A model generated the notes under the pieces. The model did no database searches, was not told the DNA's origin, and saw only the letters and a list, made by a program, of their open reading frames with translations. Made by a program: the position numbers and the translations under genes. DNA of 64,000 bases from JACCZH01 sp963729445 (lineage in GTDB: Bacteria; Chloroflexota; Chloroflexia; Thermomicrobiales; CFX8), in assembly GCA_963729445.1 (NCBI GenBank), contig CAVSNU010000005.1:1116001-1180000 (forward strand), read 5' to 3'. Below are positions 52,209-60,264 of the stretch, piece after piece (the first letter of the stretch is position 1; each line of letters starts with the position of its first letter).

Positions 52209-53288
52209 CTATCGTCGCGCGGTAGTTGCACCCGGGAGCACCGGGCCGATGAATGGCGGCGGTTCGGTTTCCGTCTGAACCAGCGTCTGCGGGCGGGGCT
52301 GGTCCAGTTGGCTGCCGATGAATTCCGGCCTGGCGTACGCCGGCGTGCCGCGTTCTGCGGCCAGCTGCAGTCCGTAGTCCAGCAGCGCGGCAACGTCGTC
52401 GTACCAGTTCCAGTCGTCCCGCATGACCACGGCAATCACCATCCTGCCGTCGCGGCGAGCAGCCGAGGCCAGGCAGAAGCCTGCGCCGTCGGTCAGGCCC
52501 GTCTTCCCGCCAAGGTAGTCCTCACGATTCAGCAACGGGTTATTGCTGTAGAGGTCATAGGAACCTCCTGCCCGAATGGAGAGCGTGGTCATCGGCACAC
52601 GGATTCCTTGATAGTTGAGGGCCGCACGCAGCATGATCGCGACGTCATACGGCGTTGAATAGTGCCCTGGCTGATCCAGGCCGTGCGGGTTCATAAAATG
52701 CGTATCGCGCAGGCCGATCTCGCGAGCGGTCGCGTTCATCATGTCCACGAAACGGTTCACCGACTGGTTGGGATCGGTGTCCCCCTCCTGCCAGCCCACC
52801 GAGCGCGCGATCGCCATGGCCGCGTCGTTACCGGAGGGGATAAGCAGTCCGTAGAACAGATCCTCCAGCAGCAGCTCGTCGCCCTCGATCAAGCCCATCG
52901 TTGCTTCACCAATCAGGTCGTTGGGATGCACGACGACCGGCATGTTCATGGGGGCATGCCGCACCGCGACAATGGCGGTCATCAGCTTGGTAAGCGACGC
53001 TAAGGGGATTCGCTGGCGAGAATTGCGCTCGTAGAGAATCTCGTTGAAGTCCGACAGGATAATGATGTGTTCGGCGTTGGTGAGTGGCGCTTCCGCCTGC
53101 GCCCGTACCGGCGCACGTTGGAGAGTGACGCCGGCCAGCAAGACAACGATAAGCAGTACACGCCAGAGTGGTAGTTTGAATATCACCTGGTTAATCCGTT
53201 GTATGTTCCCACGGTCGCGAGCGATTCTAACGCCTGGAGTGTACGGACTCCGACACCCCATGGGCAAGCTATCCGGGACCTTCTCCAT
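52209..53288 (-). CDS. D-alanyl-D-alanine carboxypeptidase (S11 family)
   Basis: A 359-residue penicillin-binding protein that trims peptidoglycan stem peptides outside the membrane. A hydrophobic signal/anchor (LPLWRVLLIVVLLAGVTL) lies near residues 39-56. Active-site motifs are SLTK near residue 97 (PLASLTKLMTAI), SGN near residue 151 (PSGNDAAMAIA) and KTG near residue 262 (GGKTGLTDGAG). The frame begins at 53288 inside the upstream FAH gene; a later start just before the signal segment is possible. The C-terminal beta domain of DacA types is missing. Confidence 0.9.
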   Translation of the reverse strand: MEKVPDSLPMGCRSPYTPGVRIARDRGNIQRINQVIFKLPLWRVLLIVVLLAGVTLQRAPVRAQAEAPLTNAEHIIILSDFNEILYERNSRQRIPLASLTKLMTAIVAVRHAPMNMPVVVHPNDLIGEATMGLIEGDELLLEDLFYGLLIPSGNDAAMAIARSVGWQEGDTDPNQSVNRFVDMMNATAREIGLRDTHFMNPHGLDQPGHYSTPYDVAIMLRAALNYQGIRVPMTTLSIRAGGSYDLYSNNPLLNREDYLGGKTGLTDGAGFCLASAARRDGRMVIAVVMRDDWNWYDDVAALLDYGLQLAAERGTPAYARPEFIGSQLDQPRPQTLVQTETEPPPFIGPVLPGATTARR

Positions 53289-54051
53289 GCTCTGCCACCA
53301 CCGGATTACTCAACACGCCCAGGCCGGCGATCTCGACCTCGCAGACATCGCCAGGGTTAAGTCGTGGCGGGCCCGCCGGGGTGCCTGTCATGATGACGTC
53401 GCCGGGGAGCAGCGTCATGACGCGGCTGACGAACTCTATTAAATAGGGAACGTCGAAAATCAGATGGCGGGTTGACGACGACTGGCGTCCCTCGCCATTG
53501 ACTCTCGAAACGATATCCATATCGTCGGCTCGTACGCCGGTAACGATGGCCGGGCCGAGTGGGGAGAAGGTGTCGAACCCTTTAGCCCGCGACCACTGGC
53601 CGTCTTTGAACTGGTAATCGCGCGCGCTGACATCGTTCCCGTTGGTGAAACCGAGGATGACGTCGTATGCGTCGGCGGCGCGCACGTTCCGGCACTCACG
53701 GCCGATCACAATACACAGCTCGGCTTCGGCGTCAACCTGCTCGGCTCCCGCAGGCAAGACGATCGGCTGGTTGTGGCCGACGAGCGAAGACGGCGGCTTG
53801 AGGAAAATGATCGGATTCTCAGGCTTCTGAAAATCGAAGGCATCTTCGTCGATGTGGTCCTGGTAGTTCAACCCGATGGCGATGAGCTTGCTGGGCTCCA
53901 CCGGGGCGAGTAGCTCTACTTCATCAACATGGCCGATGACCGGGCCAACCTGCAGCCGGTCGAACATGTCGCCTTGCGCCTGGCGCACCAGATCGTCTTC
54001 GAGAATGCCGGTAAAGATCTCGCCGTTAGCGCGGTAGCGTACGATGTTCAC
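53269..54051 (-). CDS. Fumarylacetoacetate hydrolase-family protein
   Basis: A 260-residue FAH-fold enzyme. Metal-binding and core motifs are visible: VDAEAELCIVIGRECRN near residue 107, TNGNDVSARDYQ near residue 135, SRAKGFDTFSPLGPAIVT near residue 153 and VIMTGTPAGPPRLNPGDVCEVEI (two pieces) near the end. Members hydrolyse acylpyruvates or perform decarboxylation/isomerisation in aromatic breakdown. It overlaps the carboxypeptidase frame by 20 bases. Confidence 0.9.
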   Translation of the reverse strand: MNIVRYRANGEIFTGILEDDLVRQAQGDMFDRLQVGPVIGHVDEVELLAPVEPSKLIAIGLNYQDHIDEDAFDFQKPENPIIFLKPPSSLVGHNQPIVLPAGAEQVDAEAELCIVIGRECRNVRAADAYDVILGFTNGNDVSARDYQFKDGQWSRAKGFDTFSPLGPAIVTGVRADDMDIVSRVNGEGRQSSSTRHLIFDVPYLIEFVSRVMTLLPGDVIMTGTPAGPPRLNPGDVCEVEIAGLGVLSNPVVAEHGEGPG

Positions 54052-54171
54052 ACTCAGCCTCGTCTCTGTTTTAGAGTCAACGGTAACTAACGATCAACCA
54101 GGCGTATTACAGCATCTTCCGGTCCCTGGGGAAACACACAGAGGGTCAATACTCGAAAAGGAGCACAGAAC

Positions 54172-54744
54172 TTGTCCGAGATGCGTAGCGTGGATGAACT
54201 TCTCGAGGAATTGTACGAGTTTGGCCGGCGCGAGGGCGGCATGCGGAACGTCGGGCCGGAGGGCGGAGCCTTCCTTGCCTGGCTGGTTGGCCTGCTTGGC
54301 GCGCACCGGGTACTGGAGATCGGCACGTCGAACGGATACTCGACAATCTGGCTGGCGCGGGCACTCTCTGAAACGGGGGGCGAGCTGGTGACGCTGGAGG
54401 TTGAGCCCATGAAGGTCGAGATGGCGCGTGCCAACCTCAAGCTGGCCGGCCTGGATCGGGTCGTAACGATCGTCGAAGGTCCGGCGACTACGTCCCTCAA
54501 GGTGCTGGGCGGTCCATTCGATCTGGTCTTTATTGATGCCGACAAATCACAATACCCCGAGTATTTGCGCGAAGTGCGCCGGCTGGTGCGCCCCGGAGGG
54601 GTCATCGTGGCCGACAACATGACGACCCACTCCGACGAAACCGAGCCCTACCGCGCCTTGGCCGACGCCGATTCCGGCCTGGAAAACGTCCTGCTGCCGA
54701 TCGGTGGCGGACTGTACCTGAGCCGAGTCAAGGACGTTCCGTAG
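54172..54744 (+). CDS. O-methyltransferase, caffeoyl-CoA O-methyltransferase type
   Basis: A 190-residue family 3 O-methyltransferase. SAM motif I is VLEIGTSNGYSTIWLARAL near residue 44; the metal/SAM region is FDLVFIDADKSQYPEYL near residue 118; RRLVRPGGVIVADNM follows. It starts at TTG 54172 with AAGGAG upstream (ATG 54181 is an alternative). It probably methylates a catechol-like or small hydroxyl substrate. Confidence 0.9.
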   Translation: MSEMRSVDELLEELYEFGRREGGMRNVGPEGGAFLAWLVGLLGAHRVLEIGTSNGYSTIWLARALSETGGELVTLEVEPMKVEMARANLKLAGLDRVVTIVEGPATTSLKVLGGPFDLVFIDADKSQYPEYLREVRRLVRPGGVIVADNMTTHSDETEPYRALADADSGLENVLLPIGGGLYLSRVKDVP

Positions 54745-54787
54745 ACCTCATCAGGACTGCCACGATGCCACGGTGTGCTGACTGAAT

Positions 54788-54901
54788 GATCCTGAAGCTT
54801 TGACGGTCATCCTGTGGCAACGAAGGATCTCCACGTAGCCCACATGCCGGTTTCGCCCGAGATCCTTCGCTTCGCTCGGGATGACTGGTTGCTTCAGGAT
54901 C
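54788..54901. repeat. Nested inverted repeat, dispersed-repeat type
   Basis: Three nested arm pairs align: GATCCTGAAGC (54788-54798) with GCTTCAGGATC (54891-54901), GTCATCC (54806-54812) with GGATGAC (54879-54885), and CGAAGGATCTC (54821-54831) with GAGATCCTTCG (54859-54869). The core GATCCTTCGCTTCGCTCGGG is a kind of sequence often found as an intergenic repeat in unrelated bacteria. The element could fold into a long hairpin and act as a terminator or a miniature mobile element. No transposase is near. Confidence 0.75.
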
Positions 54902-54945
54902 ACGGTCAAGCCTCAGTACTCGACCACGATGATGGTGTCGCCCCC

Positions 54946-55017
54946 GTAGGGGAGGAGCTCGTCTCCTCCCGAACCCCCGGTCCGCTTGAGGCGGGAGGAG
55001 ACGAGCTCCTCCCCTAC
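54946..55017. repeat. 26-bp perfect inverted repeat, palindromic intergenic element
   Basis: The arms 54946-54971 and 54992-55017 are exact reverse complements over 26 bp, separated by 20 bases. Each arm is itself a near palindrome (GGAGGAG-CTCGT-CTCCTCC), so alternative cruciform folds are possible. It lies 44 bases after the preceding inverted repeat, between the O-methyltransferase gene and the end of the TadE-like gene. Confidence 0.85.
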
Positions 55018-55122
55018 CGACAGGTAGGAACCCCGAGTCGTGACAACTCCCCTGAGGTCCAGTACTCAGGACGACCAGCAAAGCGGCTCACTTCACCCGA
55101 TGATCCGCACAGGACTCACGCG

Positions 55123-55560
55123 TCAATAGTGAATCGTCAGCTCGCTCTGGCGCGACAGGGTGATGTTGCCAATGCCCAGAAACTCGCCGACCATGGGCAC
55201 GTATGTGTAGGTCGTCGTGACACGGACCTTACTTCCCGGCTCGCGGCTATTCGCTGACGGGTAGGTGAGAGTGCCACTCAGAGTGGAATCGAGCGCGCTA
55301 GTACGGTCGAGGATGACAGTCCGGACGTCTGCCCAAGTGATGGCGGAATTCGACTGTGCCTCCCACCGATCGCCCCGTACCGAGGCCCAGCGAGCCCCCT
55401 CACGGGTGCCGTTTGAGAGCTCGTGACTGGTCCACATCAGACGGCCCATCTCGATTGTGCCGATGAGCATCAAGAGAAAGATCGGGCCCACGAAAGCAAA
55501 CTCGACCATGCTCTGGGCGGAGAAGAACCTGCGCTGGCGACGGCCCATGAGATCTCTCAC
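55123..55560 (-). CDS. TadE-like pseudopilin, copy 1
   Basis: A 145-residue protein with the TadE N-terminal pattern: a basic leader, then SMVEFAFVGPIFLLMLIGTIEMGRL (two pieces), a single hydrophobic helix after a conserved Glu. TadE proteins are minor pseudopilins of Tad/Flp pili or related secretion machines. The gene starts immediately after the stop of copy 2 (GTG 55560; ATG 55548 also possible). No prepilin peptidase or TadA ATPase lies in the window. Confidence 0.85.
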   Translation of the reverse strand: MRDLMGRRQRRFFSAQSMVEFAFVGPIFLLMLIGTIEMGRLMWTSHELSNGTREGARWASVRGDRWEAQSNSAITWADVRTVILDRTSALDSTLSGTLTYPSANSREPGSKVRVTTTYTYVPMVGEFLGIGNITLSRQSELTIHY

Positions 55561-56022
55561 CTAGCTTCCCAGAACGCGCATTCGGACCGTGCGCTGCATG
55601 GGCACATCACCGGGAATCGGCCAGATGGCGAACATTGGCTCAAACGTGTAATCTACTCGCACCTCGACATAACGATACCCCTGGGGATCTTTCAACGTCG
55701 TCTGGTTCGCAACGACGACTGTCGGCGCAACGTTCCAGATTTTCTTGCTCGTGCCGACCTCAGCGAGCGTCGTTTCCGTGATCGCAGTCGTCTTGTCAGC
55801 GTTCGCGTCGGAGCGCGAGGCGTAGGTGGCGCCTTCACGGGCGGCGCTGCTGATCGTGAGATATGCAGTGAAGGCGCGACCAAAATCGGCGGCGATCACC
55901 AGGAATCCCAACAGGATCGGCAGCACCAGAGCAAACTCCACGATGCTCTGGCCACGGCTGCGCGAGCGCTTTCTCGGTGAGCATGGGACCAGGTTGTGCT
56001 CTTGTGTTTCGTCGATCATCAT
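55561..56022 (-). CDS. TadE-like pseudopilin, copy 2
   Basis: A 153-residue TadE-type protein: basic leader RKRSRSRG followed by QSIVEFALVLPILLGFLVIAADFGRAF (two pieces), then a helix and a short beta-rich domain ending in RTVRMRVLGS. The Glu in the EFAL motif is the usual prepilin +5-type position. It is joined directly to copy 1 and lies 123 bases downstream of the TadG-like gene, all on the minus strand. Confidence 0.86.
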   Translation of the reverse strand: MMIDETQEHNLVPCSPRKRSRSRGQSIVEFALVLPILLGFLVIAADFGRAFTAYLTISSAAREGATYASRSDANADKTTAITETTLAEVGTSKKIWNVAPTVVVANQTTLKDPQGYRYVEVRVDYTFEPMFAIWPIPGDVPMQRTVRMRVLGS

Positions 56023-56044
56023 GCCCAGGCTTTCATAAAACGGC

Positions 56045-56071
56045 CCAGCCTTACCTGTTGTGCGAGGCTGG
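56045..56071 (-). terminator. Possible weak terminator or attenuator between tadG-like and tadE-like genes
   Basis: CCAGCCT at 56045-56051 pairs with AGGCTGG at 56065-56071 around a 13-base loop. On the minus strand it is followed by GCCGTTTTA. It may lower expression of the downstream TadE genes relative to the TadG-like gene. Confidence 0.4.
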
Positions 56072-56144
56072 ATCTGCCTCTCTCCAGTGTATGGAGCGGC
56101 AGCAAAAGCGACAGAGTACCTTCGTCACCTTTTGAGACGAACAC

Positions 56145-57401
56145 CTAATTAATCAGGAAAACGGACGGCTGGGAGGTCTCGACCCGCTGCCTATAGGTGA
56201 TGCCAAGATCTGACGTACCTTTGAGGTCCAGCGTGCCGACGATGATCTGACCGTTGATGGTTTCGGTGGAGGGGTTACCGTGCATCAACGCGTTCGAGCA
56301 GGGAGCATAGAAAATGCCTTCAAACCGCATCTCACCGTTTCCTTGCAGATCGACATCGCTACAGTTGTCCACCCAGATCACCACGTCCTCTGGCCCTGTG
56401 GTGTCGTCTGGCACTGACGTCACTTTGAGATTAACGTCGCCGTTCTTGGGTTTGAACGAGCTTCCGCCGGTGAAATACAGTTGGACACCGGTGCCGGTGA
56501 GTTCAGACTTATTCTTGAGGTCAAAGCTACTGGTGCCGTCGAAATAGTACAGGCCGGAAGAGAGGTTGATCTTGTCCTTGTTGCCCATACTGATCGAGAC
56601 GCTCGTGTAGCGTCCCGGATCCAGCTGGCACGGATTCTGCTTAAGGCAATCATCGATATATTTCTGGTCGCGCACCTGAGTTGGAACCGACGGTGCGACG
56701 ACACCAGCTTTGACGATTGGGTCCTCCACGTACCGGTTGCGGTTACCCTGGACTCCCTTTGGCGCGTCCCAGCCGCTGGATCCGGTAATTTCTCCATAAG
56801 CGTGGATCGCACCTTCGACATCAAAGGTTGTGTTGCTCCCGCCCTGGATAGTCGTGTTGGATGCGGCGCCGCCCCCATCGCCGGAAATGACGATTCCGGT
56901 ATTGCCGTTCATGTAGATCCCTGGGATCTCGGATTTGTCGAGGGTGATGAGGGCGTAATCCGCATCGACTGGCTCGACCGCGGCCATAGCGGCTGCAGTT
57001 ACCGTCCAACTGCCGGGGTAGATTGCGCCGAGGAAGAACTTCTGGACACTCTTGGTGATCGTGACCTCGACGTAGCGCTCGCCGTCACCTCCACTGGGTC
57101 CGGCGGCGTCTGGGTCTACGTCCACCGTACTTTCTGCCACGCCGGCGTTCAACGCGCCGTAGTATTGGCCGGCGCTGATGATCTCGCTCTTCTTGTTGTC
57201 CAGCCCGGATTGCGCGGCTGCCATCGCGGCTGCGTCCGCCGCTGCCTGGACCTGACGGCGCTCGGCCAGCAGATAGCCGACGTCGACCGCAAGAGCGACC
57301 GCGCCGATCAGCACGAGCGACGCCACGGCGAACAGGATCATCACCTGTCCCTCGTGGATCAGCCTCTTCGTCCCTTGAAGTCTATGAATGAGACCGGTCA
57401 T
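56145..57401 (-). CDS. TadG-like protein, copy 1
   Basis: A 418-residue exported or membrane-anchored protein. The N-terminal part GQVMILFAVASLVLIGAVALAVDVGYLLAERRQVQAAADAAAMAAA (read in pieces, residues 18-65) is the typical TadG/pilus-assembly helix. The C-terminal 250 residues are rich in short beta-strand repeats and end with GIFYAPCSNALMHG and NGQIIVGTLDLKGTSDLGITY, a DUF7305-like beta-helix pattern. The open frame begins at 57653, but ATG 57401 has AGGAG 6 bases upstream. The protein at 58087 shares the whole architecture. Confidence 0.85.
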   Translation of the reverse strand: MTGLIHRLQGTKRLIHEGQVMILFAVASLVLIGAVALAVDVGYLLAERRQVQAAADAAAMAAAQSGLDNKKSEIISAGQYYGALNAGVAESTVDVDPDAAGPSGGDGERYVEVTITKSVQKFFLGAIYPGSWTVTAAAMAAVEPVDADYALITLDKSEIPGIYMNGNTGIVISGDGGGAASNTTIQGGSNTTFDVEGAIHAYGEITGSSGWDAPKGVQGNRNRYVEDPIVKAGVVAPSVPTQVRDQKYIDDCLKQNPCQLDPGRYTSVSISMGNKDKINLSSGLYYFDGTSSFDLKNKSELTGTGVQLYFTGGSSFKPKNGDVNLKVTSVPDDTTGPEDVVIWVDNCSDVDLQGNGEMRFEGIFYAPCSNALMHGNPSTETINGQIIVGTLDLKGTSDLGITYRQRVETSQPSVFLIN

Positions 57402-58086
57402 GTCGCGCTCCTGCATCGTGGTACCCATGCTCGTTTTGAGGCTCCGCCGGATCCTACGTTGGAGCTGACGGAAGCTGCGTGAAGTGTGGCGTTTTGCTTG
57501 AATAGATGTGAGGTCCAGGAGTACTAATTGTTTCGCCGTGCATAGGCCCTTCGGATCTACACTGCTCCTCGAATCCGCGCCGCACAGAGCTATGCACCCC
57601 CGCCGGGTAGAGCGTACCTGACCGCCTCGGTTCCCAATCACTGGTTCATACACACGCCGTCAGAGCAGCAATTCTCGCGGGAATCCGCCAAATTCTTCGA
57701 CATTCAACAGAACCGATCCGCCTGATCCAGCGCTGCCGGGCGCAGGTCATAGTGCGGCCAGGTACTGTCGTACCTCGATGCCGGGCAAATCGGCGCGCCT
57801 GTTGTTCAGGTAAGACAAATATGTCGGCGAACGTGTCATAAAGCCGTGTCCTGTATCAATGTAGCCCCTCTTGCGATGTTTTGCGGTCGGCTAGCGATCA
57901 GGTCGTGATCCCGTTTGCCGCGACCTCGTTCACCCTGATCGGTATGCTGGCCGAGAACGTCAGCATTTCGTGAGTACTGAGCTCGGCCCCGCCTGACGAA
58001 ATCAGGACGTTCGTCCTGTCCGACCTTCATAATGGCCCTGCTACATTCAGCTTGTCGTAGTTGCATCCCTTTGAAAGTAGAAGATC
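57402..58086. other. 685-bp intergenic region between divergent tadG-like genes
   Basis: No intact gene. The first part (57402-57850) shows nothing recognisable. A decayed tadG-like fragment lies at 57875-57973. A small hairpin, CAGGAC-GTTC-GTCCTG, lies at 58003-58018. The region must hold promoters for both divergent genes, but I cannot place them. Confidence 0.5.
57875..57973 (+). pseudogene. Remnant of a tadG-like N-terminal region
   Basis: In frame, the sequence reads LRSASDQVVIPFAATSFTLI then GMLAENVSIS and stop. It aligns with the start of the TadG-like gene 114 bases downstream (ARSGHQGQVMILFAAASFVLI ... ALAEKR), with a gap of about 8-9 residues. At DNA level the piece GGTATGCTGGCCGAGAACG resembles GGCAATGCGCTGGCCGAGAAGCG. 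It has no suitable start, a deletion and an early stop, so it looks like a truncated duplicate. Confidence 0.5.
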
Positions 58087-59397
58087 ATGCCCAACTCCGC
58101 GCGCTCAGGCCATCAGGGGCAGGTGATGATCCTCTTCGCAGCTGCCTCATTCGTGCTGATCGCCATCCTGGCCCTCGCGATCGACGTAGGCAATGCGCTG
58201 GCCGAGAAGCGGCAGACCCAGGCGGCGGCGGATGCTGCGGCACTTGCGGCCGATTTGGTCTACCAGCGCGCTCCATTCGGCGATCCCGCTCCTGTCGCCG
58301 CCATCGAGGAGAGTGGCGAATACTACGCTGAGGCCAACGGGTTCGCGGCGAGCGAGGTGGAGCTTACCCCGCTGGCAACCTACACCCCGCCGGGCGGCGG
58401 CGAGCTGCAACGCTGCGTCAAGGCAACCGTCACCGCGCCTGTTGACTCATTCTTCATCGAAGTCGTGTACCAGGGCAACTGGGATGTATCCGCCACTGCG
58501 GTGGCGTGCACCAGCCCCGTCGAGCGTGACTACGCTATCGTCACGCTCGACCCGGACGGGCCCGGCATCAATGCATTCGGCACCAGCAACATGACAATCC
58601 ACGGCGGCGGGGCCATGAGTAACAGCAGCATGGAGTTCGACGGCAACACGACGTGGAGCCAGCCGGGCGGAGCACTTGACGCCCACGACGGCATCAGTAT
58701 CGTGCAGCGAACGCCGCCAAGTGTCACCTACGAAAGCACAAACCCCGCCGCGCCGCAGATCGCGGACCCCTATGCAGATGTTGCCCCCCCAGCCTGCGGA
58801 CCTCTGCAAACGGTGCCTGATCTCAATACCGATCCAATCATCCTGTCCCCCGGAACCTATAGCGGTATCTCCGTCAGCGGTGGCAACGCCAAGAACATCG
58901 TCCTGATCGGCGGCGTGTACTGCTTTACTGGAGACTTCGGGGTGCAGTCCGGAAAGGGGAACCCGCGCACGGTCTACGGCGAGGATGTGCTGCTCTACTT
59001 TCAGGGTTCTGCGGAGCTAGATATTCGCGGCGGCGACACGGGCTTTAGCGTCAGTCACACAACTCTTCCCTCGGTAATCAAGAACGTTGCCCCTGCTGGC
59101 GTGCGTGATGTGCTTGGCACCAGATCATGTACGGACCCCGCCTGCGATGCCGAGATCGTGATCTTTTACAACCGGTCGAACTGTTCCAATCTTTCCATTG
59201 AAGGCGGCAACAGGCTGAACGTCATCGGCATTATCTACGCGCCGTGCTCGCTCATCACGCTCAAAGGGCATTCAGGCAGCCAGGTTGTCGGGCAGATCAT
59301 TGGTGGCCAGGCAGCCTTCGGCGGCACAACGGAACTGACCATCACGTATGCCAGTTCATCCAATGTGCTCGTGCCGGTCGTGTTCCTGGTGCAGTAG
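58087..59397 (+). CDS. TadG-like protein, copy 2
   Basis: A 436-residue paralogue of the protein at 56145-57401, transcribed in the opposite direction. Residues 10-60 form the TadG helix and the following QTQAAADAAALAAD segment. The middle part (ERDYAIVTLDPDGPGINAFGTSNMTIHGGGAMSNSS in pieces) parallels copy 1's DADYALITLDKSEIPGIYMNG. The end, GIIYAPCSLITLKGHSGSQ and GQIIGGQAAFGGTTELTITY, again suggests a beta-helix domain. It probably sits at the cell surface with TadE pseudopilins. AGAAG precedes the ATG. Confidence 0.85.
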   Translation: MPNSARSGHQGQVMILFAAASFVLIAILALAIDVGNALAEKRQTQAAADAAALAADLVYQRAPFGDPAPVAAIEESGEYYAEANGFAASEVELTPLATYTPPGGGELQRCVKATVTAPVDSFFIEVVYQGNWDVSATAVACTSPVERDYAIVTLDPDGPGINAFGTSNMTIHGGGAMSNSSMEFDGNTTWSQPGGALDAHDGISIVQRTPPSVTYESTNPAAPQIADPYADVAPPACGPLQTVPDLNTDPIILSPGTYSGISVSGGNAKNIVLIGGVYCFTGDFGVQSGKGNPRTVYGEDVLLYFQGSAELDIRGGDTGFSVSHTTLPSVIKNVAPAGVRDVLGTRSCTDPACDAEIVIFYNRSNCSNLSIEGGNRLNVIGIIYAPCSLITLKGHSGSQVVGQIIGGQAAFGGTTELTITYASSSNVLVPVVFLVQ

Positions 59398-59511
59398 CCA
59401 GACACAACATACGACGCCGCCGCCCGAAGGCCGCGACGTCTCGCGAGGAATGGGATCCCCGCGACAGCGGCAAACCCTGCGGCAAGGTAGACAACGCACT
59501 CCTTAAACAAC

Positions 59512-59534
59512 AGGGAGAGCGTCGCGCTCTCCCT
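59512..59534. terminator. Bidirectional hairpin terminator
   Basis: AGGGAGAGCG at 59512-59521 pairs perfectly with CGCTCTCCCT at 59525-59534 around a 3-base loop. It is flanked by TTCGTT on one side and, on the other strand, by GTTGTTTAA. It lies between the convergent tadG-like and soxD-like genes. Confidence 0.78.
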
Positions 59535-59538
59535 TTCG

Positions 59539-60264
59539 TTACGATCCTCTTTCACCCTCGAAACGACAATCTTCCGGCCAGCATGGAACGAAACTGGGCT
59601 GGTTCGGCATTTGCACCTGCGGTAACGTCTCGGCGTTCATCTCCTGGCCGTCTTCTATGATGGTGTTCTCGCGGAGCAGATATGCCGTCACCGCGTAGAC
59701 CTGGTCCGGCTCAAGCGAGCCTGGCTCGTCAAATGGCATGGCCCGGTAGACGTAGTCGTACACCGTCGTCGCATACGGCCACCAGCTGCCGATGGTGCGC
59801 GGCATCCCTTCTCTCCATGGCCCCGGCTCGCTTACCAGTGCTGGGCCGAGCCCTCCCTCAGTCCCGGTCTGACCGTGGCAACTCGCGCATTCCGCGGCGT
59901 AGACCTCGGCACCTTCCTCGGGGGTGCCACTACCCTCCGGAAGACCGGAGCCGTCTGGTGGAACATCGATATCGATCGCTGCGATGGTGTCTTCATCCGC
60001 AGGTTGACCGAACCCGAACGCGCCCTCCGCCGGTGGAGACGGAGCCGGCCGGGGCGTGCCAAGCAGAGGTGGCGTCGGTGTTGAGCTCTCAGCGGTCTGT
60101 CCCGCGGGAGCCTGTGTTGCAGGCGCCTGGCCGGTTTCAGCAGGAGTGGTGGCGGCTGCGGCTTGCTCGTCGTCACCGTCCCTCAGCAACACGAAGCTCA
60201 GGATTCCAACGATGATGAGGCCCAGGACAGCCGCGGCAATCACGAGCGCGCTACGCAAGGCCAT
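59539..60264 (-). CDS. soxD: SoxD/SorB-like cytochrome c
   Basis: A 241-residue membrane-anchored cytochrome c. Residues 5-26 are a hydrophobic anchor, followed by a long Pro/Ala/Thr-rich linker. The haem motif is CASCHGQTGTEGGLGPAL near residue 129 and an axial Met is likely in YRAMPFDEPGSL. The C-terminal part (YAVTAYLLRENTIIEDGQEMN...) matches cytochromes paired with sulfite or sulfane dehydrogenases. I choose ATG 60264, which has GGGAG 8 bases upstream, over ATG 60279. It overlaps soxC by 14 bases and would accept its electrons. Confidence 0.86.
   Translation of the reverse strand: MALRSALVIAAAVLGLIIVGILSFVLLRDGDDEQAAAATTPAETGQAPATQAPAGQTAESSTPTPPLLGTPRPAPSPPAEGAFGFGQPADEDTIAAIDIDVPPDGSGLPEGSGTPEEGAEVYAAECASCHGQTGTEGGLGPALVSEPGPWREGMPRTIGSWWPYATTVYDYVYRAMPFDEPGSLEPDQVYAVTAYLLRENTIIEDGQEMNAETLPQVQMPNQPSFVPCWPEDCRFEGERGS

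Noticed and set aside
54788..55017. Palindromic repeats as an insertion sequence
   Set aside because: There is no transposase frame between or beside them and the total length is only about 230 bp.
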